Assembly (NCBI GenBank): GCA_963854835.1
Contig: OY978529.1
Location: 37,444,055 to 37,508,054 of the forward strand
Reading direction: 5' to 3'
DNA: 64,000 nt
Source: Megamerina dolium
Taxonomy: Eukaryota; Arthropoda; Insecta; Diptera; Megamerinidae
Shown piece by piece: positions 22,701 to 34,454 of this stretch. How positions within the stretch are numbered: the first letter of the stretch is position 1; every line of letters begins with the position of its first letter. A program made the translations under genes and the position numbers. The notes beneath the pieces are model-generated. The model was not told where the DNA came from, searched no databases, and saw nothing but the letters and a program-made list of their open reading frames with translations.

Positions 22701-24889
22701 ATCGTTACCTGGCGTAAATAAAAATTATTTGAAAATACATGTTTACAAACTTACAAAACACTTACAATACGATAGAAATGACCAAATGTATTGTTTCGAT
22801 ATTATCGAAACAATTTCCTTATTGATTTTCATTTTCATCAATCCATTTAATTAAAATCATTTTTGTTTTTCTCCTCTAAATACATATAAATATGTTGTCA
22901 AATTTATTTCTTTTTCCAATATATGTACATAATTGATTAACACCTACATAAACTTAATGGTCAATGTAAAGGTCTCCAACAGTTAGTATTTTTCCCATTA
23001 ACACAATGGCTGGCCGATGACAGCAATCAAAATAAAGCAAATATATTTTAAACAACAAAATAAGAATGAGAATGTAAACGTGTAAAAGAATAATTGTAAT
23101 GTCACCAACAAACCTCTATGTAGTCATACGCATACAACCAACTGTGTATGATATATATATATACGTTATATTAAGAGAGGCTCGTTAGACCACCAGAGTA
23201 TTGTGAATACTCATGATGACAACACATTTCTATTAAAGCCAAAAAAAAACATTTGCCTATGTACTTATGACCCTAATTTTGTTAATTATCGGCTGCTTTT
23301 TATGAGGTTAAATATATTTGAAGGTTGCTTACTGGCTGCCTGACTGGCATGATTTTATTATAATAGTTAATTTCTTTTGTGCTGTTTTTGGTTTGCCCAT
23401 TTTTTAATGATTTTCTTTTTCTTTTTTGTTTTATTATTATTTCTAAGCACATGTGGTAATAGCACTTTTTGGCTTTTAAGTAACTTGTGAAACCATATAC
23501 CTTTAATTATGTGAAGTGAAATTTTTCTTTCAATTCACATACAGTTATTGTGAATTTGTTCCTTTCTATATGAATGGGTGTGCGGTCGATTATGAATTCA
23601 TTCGTGTGTTTGTGCTGATTTGTTTGCTTGATAGATACCTACTCGTCGGAGACAAATGCGATTATATTCAAATGTGTTCATATGAATTGTAAGCTTGTCA
23701 ACAAGATTGTTGATTGTCGATTCAACAAGTATCTCATTTATTTCACATACGACCTACACCCACACACCCACACACACACACACACACACACGGCCATTCA
23801 AAAGCAGTTTCAAATTGCGTATTTGTATTTACAATATTGCCTTCAAGCAACAAATCAAATCACAAATCAGATGCAGCCTAATACGATATTCTACCATATT
23901 AAAGTGCCGCACACTGATGGGAAAAGAAATGTTTTTGCCAAAGATTTTACATCGCGAAGTAGGTTAAGAAATACATTTCTCATTTAATATATTTTATAAA
24001 TATATTCTACTCACGAATTTACTATAAGATGCTGAAAAAATCAAGGTTCCTTTGGAAATTATGGTATGATATGGTATAGTATAGTATTAAATTTTTTTAT
24101 TTGAGGAACCCTAATGTACATATACATTTATAATCTATAAAACAATAGAATCTACACAACAATAATATGCAAAACAATAAATATTGTACATATATATATT
24201 GTAGTTTTCAGTATATGAGCACCCATACTCAGATATCCTACCAAGCATGTATGTTGGTATATTGCTATTACGCGCATTGGGCATACTTATATATACAGAT
24301 ATATAATTCTATGATAGCAATGCATTTTACATGAAATATGGCTATTTAGTATATATAACAATAACATTAGTAAATACTTGTATATTATTTGTTGATTGAA
24401 CAATTTAGTTTTATTGCTCTTTTACACTTGTAAAATGAGTTAGATTATGTTCAAATATGAATTAAAGGACTTTCAAATAAAATTGTATGGATTAAAAACA
24501 TAATGAAAGTGGTTTTGTAATGAGCGAAGAGTAAATGAAGTGCTATATAGAGTGAGAGCCATGTAGAGTCGCAAACATTTATAAATTTTTTCCTCCAAAA
24601 ATTCTTTATTAGAAAATTTAAATTTATCATAATTTCTATACTAAATTAAGAGAAGAAAGTAGAATCAACTATAGAATCAACTATAGAAATCAAATATTTC
24701 TATAGTTTTCTATAGTTTTTCCTCTAAAATTGTTTAATGAAATAAATTAAAAATATACAAATTAATTACACATATTTTCAACAGACTTTTGTATGGGAAT
24801 TTTCTCAAAAGCTCTATAAAAAAAATTTAACAAATAGATTAGAATGATTCATAGTAATTTTTATTGAAAACATACTTCTTGCAAATCTT
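22701..24889. other. Intergenic; (CA)n, palindromes
   Basis: No gene is recognised. There is a 25-bp near-perfect palindrome at 22790-22814, a (TA)n run at 23148-23164, a (CA)n run at 23755-23791, a GGTAT/AGTAT run at 24063-24088 and a small hairpin AACTATAGAAAT...ATTTCTATAGTT within 24676-24710. Confidence 0.5.
22790..22814. repeat. 25-bp palindrome
   Basis: ATTGTTTCGATA, one T, then TATCGAAACAAT. The symmetry is perfect over 12+12 bp. It lies about 90 bp beyond the end of satellite copy 4. Confidence 0.6.
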
Positions 24890-25640
24890 AATAATTGAAA
24901 TTTTCACCATTATTAGGTAGATGTTGAATACCCGGCGATAGAAAATTGGTAATTTCGAAAGATAATAGCAATCGAACCATTTTCTTATATTTTCAACTTT
25001 GAAGAACCACTAATTAGATAAATGATACAGCACTGATCTAAATCAGTAGTAGTCGGATGAAGCCAAGTCCGGAAAATATGCTATATGCTGGAGAACTTCC
25101 CAGCTAACATCGTGAAGCATATCACAGCAATATCACTTTTCGACTTCCTTGGCCATGAAGTGGTATTTTTTACTCCAAAAACTCACTTTCATTTGAACGT
25201 CTGTTGTTCATAACGTTTACTTGTAATAGTTTGAACAGATTCCAGAAGCTCATACTAAATAACTCCCTTCTAACACCACACAGACATACAGTAACACTTG
25301 GATGGAGCATGGATATTCAGTTTTGCACCCGATATGAATGGCTGACTAGGATCAACGCTTAGTATTGTCGCACAGTACTCACTTTTTGTCAATTCTTCGA
25401 TTTTTGTTTTATGCGATTTGCTCATGAGGAATCCATTGGATACATATAAGTATATTTTTTATGCAACCAACTTCATCAAGGAGCAGGAGCTTAAAGGAGC
25501 CTTTCAGCATCTCTATTAGCACCATGAAAGTGATTTGTTTGGAGGTCGATGGTGTTTTCCATGCAACCAAAATTGATTGTCACTTGTAATGCTCAAATAA
25601 ACAGCCAAGTAAGTCATGAGTAGTGCTTATTTGACTATGA
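24890..25640 (-). pseudogene. Decayed mariner transposase (minus strand)
   Basis: The minus strand shows mariner landmarks in order but in broken frames: QWIPHEQIA*NKNRRID near 25420 (family W.PHEL...NK.RR), a KVLLCVWW-like LLYVCVVLEGSY near 25280, WEVLQHIAYFPDLASSDYY near 25090 (family WEVL.HPPYSPD.APSDYH, including the third catalytic Asp), FKVENIRKWFDCYYLSK near 25000 and FYRRVFNI near 24930. These are mauritiana/mellifera-like signatures of a ~345-aa enzyme. In-frame stops and frameshifts are numerous, the DNA between motifs is eroded, and no terminal repeats were found, so it is long dead. Confidence 0.75.
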
Positions 25641-26439
25641 ATTATTGCTCTTGTTAGACATTGGAGAGATATTTACTGTCAATTCTGCCTACCCAAAAAT
25701 TTGAAATAATGTATAATGAGTCATTAATAAATATATACTGACCAATATCCCTATCATCCAATTGACATTTAATAATGATTTGCATATCACTATCAACATC
25801 ATCATCATAATCGTCACTATTACCATCATCATTACCATTACCATGATTAAAGCACTACAACTATGAGAAGAATCCCATCAGCAGACACATAAAACAATCT
25901 AACAATTACGACTAGCATTAGTTCACTCGAATAATATCGAGGTGCATATCTTAAAAGCTGTATTGTTGTAAAACTCAATTATACTAACATACAGCACTAC
26001 GTAATACCAACCTACTATCAGTGGCATCAACAAATGCAACTAGCCAACCAAGCAACCAACTTCTACCACAACATCAATAAGAACAACAAGAGTATTATGT
26101 AGTATTGTAAGTGCAACGATATATACTCGTACAACCACAAGAGTAGCGACGCGATATATCGAAAGTCAGTTTAAACTAATTACGTTTGTTATTTTAGGTG
26201 TACGAGTCAACATTTACCACACATCAGATACTCATACCTAATTGCTACTCACACCTACACTCCCATCGAATATACAGTGATTTATATATATAGTTTGCTA
26301 TGGCTTAATAACATCACCACCACAACTACTACAACTGCAAAGTATTGTCATGCATGTATATTAGCAATGGTCTAAATGTACTCAATATAAAATTTTTATG
26401 CGTTAAAAATTGTTGGAAATTTGCATGGAGTATTTGCCA
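25641..26439. other. Intergenic; ATC/ACC-rich microsatellite
   Basis: A cryptically simple stretch of CAT/ATC/ACC triplets spans 25790-25850, and ACA/AAC triplets recur to 26100. No gene is seen. Confidence 0.5.
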
Positions 26440-26945
26440 GTGATGACTCTAAGTGTAGAATATTTTAATCCGTGAAACTTTCGAATTAATGAACTCTTTG
26501 GAATATCGCAAAAAATTATTCGTCAAATTTCGACGATTTATCAAATTAATGTCGAAAATTTTCTGTAATAATGTCGATTTTTTTTGCAATAATATCGAAA
26601 TTGTCATACATATATGAGAAAAATGTTTTCTGACATTATTGCAACAATTTTGAATATAATATCAAAATTGCAATTTTTGTAAAATTTAATTTCAAAATTA
26701 TTTTAAACATTTTTGTATTAATTTAATGATGAATTAATGTCGACAAATATCTGTTTTATATAAATGAATTGAAAAACTTTTGATATAATCTCGAAATAAT
26801 AAATTGTGGAAAATTTCCTTTCGACAGTTTTGTAAAATTAATTGCAATAATATCGAAAATGTAAATTCATATATTTCTGTTTCGACCTTATTGCAATAAT
26901 TATTTGCTATAATAGCGAAAACAAAAATTTGTTGTGGAAGTAAAT
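26440..26945. repeat. Palindromic 'CGACATTATTGCA' family, block A
   Basis: Degenerate copies of TTAATGTCGAAAATTTTCTG, AATAATGTCGATTTTTTTTG, TTGCAATAATATCGAAA and TGACATTATTGCAACAATTT lie in alternating orientation, so each unit tends to be an inverted repeat of CGACATTATTGCA and TGCAATAATGTCG. GAATTAATGTCGA boxes flank it. The same family makes blocks at 28.0-28.6, 33.5-33.9 and 34.8-35.6 kb. Confidence 0.65.
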
Positions 26946-28049
26946 TTAAAATATAGCAAAGAGCTTTCAGAAATGCAAATTTTCAAATTGAATACATTTT
27001 TTGAACACGTCCAATGTACATACACACGCCCTACAACAATAGATTTCAGCAATGTTATATACTTCAACCACCATTTGCATATCGAAGTTTAGAAAATTGC
27101 TAGGATTTTGAGAAAAACAACAAAGGAAAAATCAAAAAGCATGACAGCCAACCAAGTCAATTCAAATCCAATGGATTTGAATTTATAACACATTGTTGTT
27201 ATTACAGCAGGTGTACGTATTGCATTTACTATTGTTTCGCACACAATACACACACGCACACACACACACACATGCAACGAGTTCTAAGTGTTGCACTTAA
27301 TTTGGTGGAGCAATGATAAGCATTATAGCGAGAAAGATAACAAGAGCTAATGAAAAATGTGACTCTTTCTATTTACATTACGTACATATACATATGTACA
27401 TATGACTGTATATATAAGGAATATAAGCATATATATATATGCATTTCTCTAGCACTTCTATACTCTACGTGTATTCGATTTTATGTAGTTTCTTAGTATG
27501 CATTCGTAGGTATATACTATATACTCGTATTATTGCCAATTGGTACGTGAAGTAGCGATACCTGTGCATATGAATCTGTGTATGTAAATCGTATTTAACT
27601 TATACTCGTACATCTTCTACATATATGCCTCACCAGTCCAACGCTTCTCCCGCAATTGTATTGCATTATTTATGTATGTGAAATTGTAGTCTCAGCTCTT
27701 TTAACATCAGCTGCTTGCCTGTTTTTCTTTTTTTAAAAATATATCGTAGACTATGTATGGATACATTGTGTGTTCGATAAAAGCCAATGAGGTAATGGAT
27801 AATGATAGTTTCATTGAAGCATTTTACTAAGTAATACATGAAAGAACAGCAACAGTACATATGCAGATGCTGAAGGACATTAGCGTACTTATTTTAGCTT
27901 CTTTTTTACTTGTAGAGGGGCTTTAGATGACTCACAAGATATTTGTATCAGAGTAACCAACCATACTCATTTAAGAAATAGATTACATGAATAAATGTCG
28001 AATGTCGAATGAAATGTAAACAAACCTATAATAATAAGATTGTTTCAAT
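26946..28049. other. Intergenic; (CA)n tract
   Basis: No gene is seen. A (CA)n run lies at 27243-27271, and GTATATAC-type words are frequent from 27380 to 27620. Confidence 0.5.
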
Positions 28050-28565
28050 TTTTGAAATAACGCCGAAGTGAAATTAGTAGTAGTAATTACCATTTCGACA
28101 TTATTAGCAATGTTCGCAATAATATTGAATATAAATTTTGCAATATTTATAATTTCGACATTGTTCCATAGCTTTTATGGAATCAAGTCGAAATTTAATT
28201 TTATAAAAATCACAATTTCGACATTGTTGCAAACTTTTATGCGATAATTTAGAAATGTAATTTTACAATTTGGACATTATTGCTAAAATTTTTGAAACAA
28301 AGTCGAAATAATAAAAATAAAATCTTAAATTCTCCAAATTTTTTGGAATAATGTTAAAATAAATTTTGTAGAAATTACAATTTTGAATTATTGCAAAAAA
28401 TTTCGCAATAATATTGAAAATAAGTTTTAGAAAAATTACAATTTCGACATTATTGCAAACTTTTGTGAAATAAAGTCGAAATGAAATTTCGCAAAGAGCA
28501 CAATTTCGATATTATTGTAAATATTTTAGCATTAATATTGAAACAAAAAAAATTCCATATAAAAC
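28050..28565 (+). repeat. Palindromic ~60-bp tandem repeat, block B (about 8 units)
   Basis: ATTTCGACATTATTGCAAAC-like heads occur at 28096, 28156, 28219, 28272, (28384), 28445 and 28507, spacings close to 60 bp. Each is followed by TTTTGNGAAATAAAGTCGAAAT, the approximate mirror of the head, and an AATTTTNNAAAAATCAC link. This is a tandem array whose monomer is itself a loose inverted repeat. Confidence 0.75.
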
Positions 28566-30073
28566 AAATTTTGTAATCTGCAAATGTTGGTCCAATATAC
28601 TGTACTGTTTAAAGAAATTCGTTCATGTTCCAGCAAAAATTCAAAATAATATGATTTCTAAATTTATTGTATGACAAATTTTTTACTATTGACAAAACTG
28701 TCAATTGCTTGTCGACCTCGTTATTTCTTCGAAAAATATGCTATTAAGTTAATCGAATCGAAATTTGAGCATCATACATAGAAGACTCTTTCTGTAAGCA
28801 TCCAAAGTAATAGGCACAGCTTCGGAAATCGCATTTAAAGGCCAATTCATGGTTTAGGTACAAATAAAAAATCAAACCATTCGATATGTTAGGCATTTGA
28901 AATGCACCCAAATGAACTTTGCCACCGACCTAGGACTAACTAACGTCTCCCTTGCCATTATGTCACCAAGAAGGCTTGCTGGTCATCATTGGCACTAACA
29001 TCAACATAGATAAAGTTTTAGACATTTTAGCCGATGAGAGAATTCTTCATATCACATCAAAATTCCCGAAAAATGTAGGCTGATTTAATGACAAAATGTG
29101 TACCTACGGTATACTGGACTAACTCAGACTAGACAAAATGAGGTCAGTTAGGGACCTGGTTTGAACCGCTTGGAGAATTTGATAATCTAAGTTATATTAA
29201 GCAGCGATATTCACTATTTTTTAAGTTTTTTTTTCAACATATCAGTTTCAAAGTAGAAAAAATACTAGGTTTTATGTAAACAACTCAGAAAATTCAATTC
29301 AGATTTAATTAATTAATTATTTGTCACTTAAAGGTTCGAAAAACATTTGTCCAACCTTCTATTACAGTGCATATGAAATTTGGGTAGTAATACAAGGCAC
29401 CAATCTGTATCGGCCTGTTCCGAACAGCAGAGTCCTTCTAACATCACTTTTTTTTAGTCCTGCTTGGCTTATCAACAGGTGGACCTCATTTGAAAGACAA
29501 TATCTTTTTTGATATCGGCCAGTTGTCTTGGCCCTAAACACTTATAAAACTACAATAAAATTCGCTCGCTCGGCTGCACAAAAGCTTGCGTGGTACAGCG
29601 AAAAATTTTATTAGAGCCCAGACTATAACTCAAAAGGCATTGATCATAGCAACCACAAACCAAAATATATTTAAATATTTCTAAACAACTTTTTCAATTT
29701 TTGCGCCAAAATCTGTTGATAAAAATTTCTTTAAAAAAAATAAAACTTCATAAGAAGGTCAATTAAAATGGTCTCAAAACTTAATTCGGATAAAAAAAGG
29801 CGTATACCGAATAAATCAGAAAAAGGTAAACCCAAAAGCTTTCAGAAATTGATGAGAAAAGTGTAGCCATTTTTTTCATTTATAATCAAAATATGTCATA
29901 AATTTGTTTGTTACCTGAAGTTGGGTTAATATATTTTTACAAATCCTCCACGTTTTACGCTCATGTTTATGTGGCTCTACTGATGGCCAATGCCAATTTT
30001 GTTAGCAACTACTATTACGACAACATTGTCTGTAACTGATGATAATTTCTAAAAAGGTATTTCAAGTTTCTTT
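28566..30073. other. Unassigned DNA; possible SINE fragment
   Basis: The 28780-29160 part is less AT-rich and may be an old element, but no protein motif was recognised on either strand. At 29395-29465 CCGAACAGCAGAG...CTAACATCACTTTTTTTTAG resembles the minus-strand SINE body (GCGAACTGCAGAACC...TGACATCACTTTTTCTGAG of copy C) and may be a fourth, very eroded copy. Confidence 0.4.
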
Positions 30074-30149
30074 ATGCGACTTTTTGTTTCTTCATTGGAT
30101 GGCACATTATATGGTCGTGCTATAAATGATTATGACTCTTTTATACGAG
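30074..30149 (+). CDS. Possible short coding exon with strong donor
   Basis: An open frame MRLFVSSLDGTLYGRAIND (then YDSFIRG) has mixed, protein-like codon use unlike the surrounding AT-rich DNA. It ends exactly at a consensus 5' splice site, CGAG|GTGAGTATG (GT at 30150-30151). Upstream in frame there is a stop (TAA near 30050). The nearest AG acceptor candidate is ...TATTTCAAG at about 30066, which lacks a strong pyrimidine tract; otherwise ATG 30074 would be a start. I do not recognise the product. Read-through beyond the donor runs into poly-T. It could equally be chance. Confidence 0.28.
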
Positions 30150-31389
30150 GTGAGTATGGAGACTACAATAGATTTTTATGTTATTGTTGTTGGTTTTTTT
30201 TTTTTTTGTTTTTTGTCGTTCTCTTTCTTTTTTGTTTTTTTTTTTTTTTTTTTTTTTGGTAGGGGATATTTTGCTCTAGGGTGTGCACGATGACATTGTT
30301 TAGCTAATACGTACAAGTACCAGTGGTCTTAGTAACACATCTATATAAAGGCTGTAATATCTATGGGGAGTTGATTTGTGACAACTACTCGCCAGAGTAG
30401 CCAACAATTGGCACTAGATGTGTAGTTTCTATTATAACATTTTTTTTTGCATCGTTTAATAACTACGATATGAGACTAAGTAGTATGAACATTAACAATA
30501 TGTACATATTATTGGCACAAAAGCATTTCTATTACGATTATTGTTTCTACTGTTATTATGATTATTTTATTGTACTATAAATTTTTTTTTTGCATTTTGT
30601 TTTCAAATATTGGCTCAAATCTATATAATAATATGATATTTATATAGTCTACTCATACTTACCATTATATTATATATATGTATACGAGTCGATATAACAA
30701 TTTGATAATAAAGTCATTTCAGTATCATTTGCATAACAATTGCATACATTTCCCTAAATGCATATAATCGTTCACCATGTGTATTCGATTTATTTAAAAA
30801 CGAATAGAATTTTAATACCATCTCTTGTTTAAGCCATGCCATATATAGTATTTACTATAGAATACAATGACAATAGGGAGATAGTAAGAGGGAGAGAGAG
30901 AAACTGAAATATTTTTTTAAAACAATTTATTTTTCTTAGTATTTGCATTTCTTTTGCATTATTTGAATTGTATGTGAACTACTAGAATATCTATGCTATT
31001 ACAAGCACATACCATCGCCAATGGTATTGCGGTCAGTACATGTGTAGCTATGCATCTAGTATGTACTCAAATTTACATATAAACGGAAATAATGTGGTCA
31101 GTTAAAATGCAATAAATTTATGCAGCAACATTTTTCTATACATTTGTTTTTTTAATTTTCTTTTTACATCGTTGACGATTATGTTATTAAAACAATATAT
31201 ATTTTTTATATATACGATTCATAGTTATGTAGATTGTATTATTTTGTGTAGAGGACATTTTTTTTTTTTCAGTTATGGCATATAAATTATGAAATTAGAA
31301 TAGTAATAATGTCATCAACAATTCAATAGAAGCGAATATATGGAAGTGAATTTTTAATTTTACTGTCAACACAATGCACATAGTTGTAG
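30150..31389. other. Intergenic or intronic; long T tracts
   Basis: Poly-T/G tracts at 30195-30260, a GA-rich run at 30888-30902 and AT-rich unique DNA. No gene is seen. Confidence 0.5.
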
Positions 31390-31990
31390 TTGAAATGAAT
31401 TTTATATTGTTTTTAAAAGCTTATATTTACTAATAAATAGACATATTTAAAAATGAGCTGAATCGGATAAAAACTGACATACCTGCCCCACAAACTCATG
31501 TTTCGGAATGTATGTTATCATACTTTAAATACAATAATAAATCATTATCAAAATGAAACGTGGTACGCACAATTATTTTTACTCATTTATAGACATATTT
31601 AAAAATGAGCTGAATCGAATAAAAACTAGACCTACCTCCCATACAAAATTATGCCTACGAATGTTTGTTTTCATAATTTGAACATAAAAACGATTATATT
31701 AACTAACAAATAGACATAGTTGCGAATAGATCGAATCGGATAAGAGCTACGTCTACCCCCCATACAAGCTTATGCATCCGGTGTGCAAGCTCGGCATATG
31801 CAATTATATTTACTCACAAAAGTACGTATTCCAAAATGGGCTGCATCAATTGAAAACTATAACTACAATTTTGCTGTAGGAAAATATAAAGTTATTAAGC
31901 TAAAAGTGGGTAAGTGCGATGTTATTTTCAAATAAATTGAGAATTACGAAAATTTGCGAAATCGGAGGAAAGTCATGTCACACATTGAAC
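31390..31990 (+). repeat. ~153-bp satellite array, copy 5 (about 4 units, compressed)
   Basis: Cores TGCCCCACAAACTCATG near 31487, CTCCCATACAAAATTATGCC near 31636 and CCCCCATACAAGCTTATGC near 31757, with GAGCTGAATCGGATAAAAAC and ACATATTTAAAAATGAGC blocks between. Spacings of about 149 and 121 bp show internal deletions. It is closest in sequence to copy 2. Confidence 0.8.
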
Positions 31991-32571
31991 TGAAACTTCA
32001 TTCATACTATTGTTTTAATCAATATACGAGTATATTTGAAAAGAGGGCAATTTGAAGTTCTTCTCTCAATCATTTCAGATAAATGTAGTAGTGTCAGTTA
32101 TTGCCTTCATCACATTCGTGATAAATATGCATAGATTTCATGTTAAAGGACTGATATTCTCATGCTTTATTTTTGTATATTTGTCGAAGCACATTTCTAA
32201 GCCAGTTTGTATATTTTAATATTTGAAAAAATTTAACTGAAAATATAAAAACTAAAAAACAACAAAAAAAAGCAAGAATTCCTAATAAATTGCAAATAAT
32301 ACTCTGACGATATGTGTATTAGAACCATAAAAGATCGCCTATTAGAGAATGCTTTTAAAAATCCGTTTAAATTTTGTTAAGAATTGCTTAATCCTTTCCA
32401 TTTTAATGAGCACAATATTTTACAATGTGCACCTAAAAGTATGCTATAGCAATGCATATATGCATTACAAAATAGCACATACTATAAACATTTACATTTA
32501 TATTCAAACACACTAATTCACAGGATAAAAGTATAGAAGCAGGCAAAGACAATATGTATTTTCAAACACTT

Positions 32572-32605
<34 letters not shown>

Positions 32606-33540
32606 ACCGCTATATACACATGTGGAAATGCGCAAACAAACATAACGAAATGGATGATTTTTAATTATTTTGTTCAAAGAGCGCAAGGAAAACAAAAAGC
32701 GAGAGAGAGTGAAAAAAATAAATAAACTAAAATGAATGAAATAGAAAATAATACCAACAAAAACTGCAGTAGTAGCAGCTGCTGCAACAACTACATACAA
32801 CAAGAATAAAGTAGAACAGTCATCGTAGGTGAAAAATACAATGAAATGAACAAGGCAACAAAGAACAACGACAAAAGCTAAAGGGACCCTGACAACAATG
32901 CAAGGGTAAAGCCAACATACAATGTTGCAACATACATAGTTAAATATGTGCATACATATGTACATATGTACACACCTGTACATACATACATACCATATGA
33001 GTGCAACAAATGTGGGTGGATATGTGTTAGAGATCATCATGTAAAATGATTTAGAATTGCATTTAAGGCGTGGTAGTTGGTATGTGTATGTACATATCTA
33101 TATATTGCAATATATGGAAAGAGCAACAGTGAAGGATATTAATAACTTATATGTATATGTATACATTTAGTAATAGACGAGCCGACTTTTAAGAAGTTTA
33201 CTGTACATAGCATATGTGGACATAGGCTTGTGGCTTTAATATTTAATGCAACCATATTAAATATTAAAATTAAGTATATTTTTTTGTAAGAACAAAGAGG
33301 TAAATGAACAAATTTCAAGAAAAACCAAAACCATCATATGAATTATAGGTAAATAATTGTGGTGTAATAGAGCTAGTAGAGTGTAATGTTTACATTGTGA
33401 ATTTTATGAAAGCCTTTTCTGGAATTCTGAGGAACAACAAGAAAATCGTCCAAAAATCAATAATTTCATTGAATTTACAAATTTTTGGGGCGCTATCAAC
33501 AGTTTTTGGGTAAATTCTTGGATCAATTAGTATCTAAATT
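31991..33540. other. Intergenic; (CA)n and TACATATGTA repeats
   Basis: A (CA)n run with interruptions lies at 32573-32602 and a TACATATGTACA dyad at 32955-32972. A 156-codon minus-strand frame (32570-33040) is a Cys/Val/Tyr-rich translation of these microsatellites and is not called. Confidence 0.5.
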
Positions 33541-33876
33541 TGTAATTAGGGTTACTAAAGTGCATTAAAGTCAAATTATTGAATTAATGTCGAATTAATG
33601 AATTAATGTTGTATTAATGAATTAACCTGCAATTAATAATTAATGTCGAATTACTGGCGAACGACATATTGACGAAAAGGTACAAGAATATTGAATTTGT
33701 TTATATGTGGAAAAAAAAAAATGTTTTCGACATTATTGCAGAGATATTTGCCGAAATTGTAATTTTTCCAAATTTTTTTTCGACATTTTTCACAAATTTT
33801 TGTAATAACGTCGAAATTATAATTTTGTTCATAATGTTAATAAAGCATGCTAAACTGCTGATAAGTTAAAAATATA
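33541..33876. repeat. Palindromic family, block C (left part of duplicated unit)
   Basis: Starts with GAATTAATGTCGAATTAATG boxes, then TTTTCGACATTATTGCAGAG (33726) and CGACATTTTTCACAAATTTTTGTAATAACGTCGAAAT-like inverted units. From 33781 it aligns with 35532-35630 at roughly 80 percent identity by eye, including AAAGCATNCTANAC and TATAAGTTAAAAAT. A mariner derivative interrupts it at 33877. Confidence 0.7.
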
Positions 33877-34454
33877 CAAGGTGCGACAACTATGTATTAA
33901 GACTCGAACCATATCTCAGCAATCAAGCGCGCTATCTATGTGTGAGCACATATGTTTCGAAGCTTCAACATTTCTATACTAGCTGTCAAAATTTCATGAC
34001 ATTTAGTTGACATTTCATTTTTATTGACATTCATTTTACAAAACACGTGTTCGTTTGATGTTGAAATTTTAACATGAAACTTAACATGAAATTTAACACA
34101 CAGCACTCATTGTTCGTCAATTTATGGCTCGGAATCAGGTCTGTGTGTTGAATCATCCGCCGTATTCACCTGATTTGCGACCGTGCGACTTCTTTTTGTT
34201 CCCAAAAGTGAAATTGAAGTTGAAAGGATGCTTTTTTGATGACATTCAGACTATACAACGGGCTTCGACGAGGGCACTGGAGGCAATTCCGAAAATTGAG
34301 CTGGAACACGCATTTGAATCACTATTAAATCGATGTAACAAGTGTATTGAATCAGGAAGAGAATATTTCGAATAAATATACCGAAAAATTAGCAGATATC
34401 ATGTTTTAATTGTGTTTTCTAGAGGCAGTCTTAATACATAATTGTCACTCCTTG
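33877..34454 (+). mobile_element. Mariner deletion derivative, 578 bp
   Basis: Ends CAAGGTGCGACAACTATGTA and, on the other strand, CAAGGAGTGACAATTATGTA, both continuing TTAAGACT; TIRs are about 28 bp with a few mismatches. TA duplications flank it (33875-33876 and 34455-34456). It keeps the 5' untranslated part and the last quarter of a transposase, so the middle was lost. A paralogous copy of the surrounding DNA at about 35.63 kb lacks the insertion. Confidence 0.88.
34103..34375 (+). pseudogene. Mariner transposase C-terminal fragment
   Basis: An open frame carries VCVLNHPPYSPDLRPCDFFL with FPKVKLKLKG, holding the third catalytic Asp of mariner (YSPDL), and ends CIESGREYFE then stop, as irritans-type mariners do (..KC....G.YFE). 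About 90 residues remain of ~345; the HTH domains and the first two catalytic Asp residues are missing. There is no stop or frameshift within the remnant, so the deletion is fairly recent. The upstream in-frame codons (ALIVRQF) show the real coding sequence extended further before the deletion. It cannot be catalytic. Confidence 0.85.

Noticed and set aside
23628..23987. Two overlapping plus-strand frames with His-Thr repeats
   Set aside because: The His-Thr run is the (CA)n microsatellite at 23755-23791; the two frames differ only by register over it.
24010..24055. Minus-strand 17-nt microexon between TTGATTTTTTCAG and GTGAGTAG
   Set aside because: Both sites look good, but an isolated 17-nt unit with no neighbouring exons cannot be supported from sequence alone.
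32570..33040. 156-codon open frame on the minus strand
   Set aside because: Its C-terminus is a Cys-Val alternation from a CA microsatellite, and the rest is low-complexity hydrophobic translation of AC- and TACATA-rich DNA.
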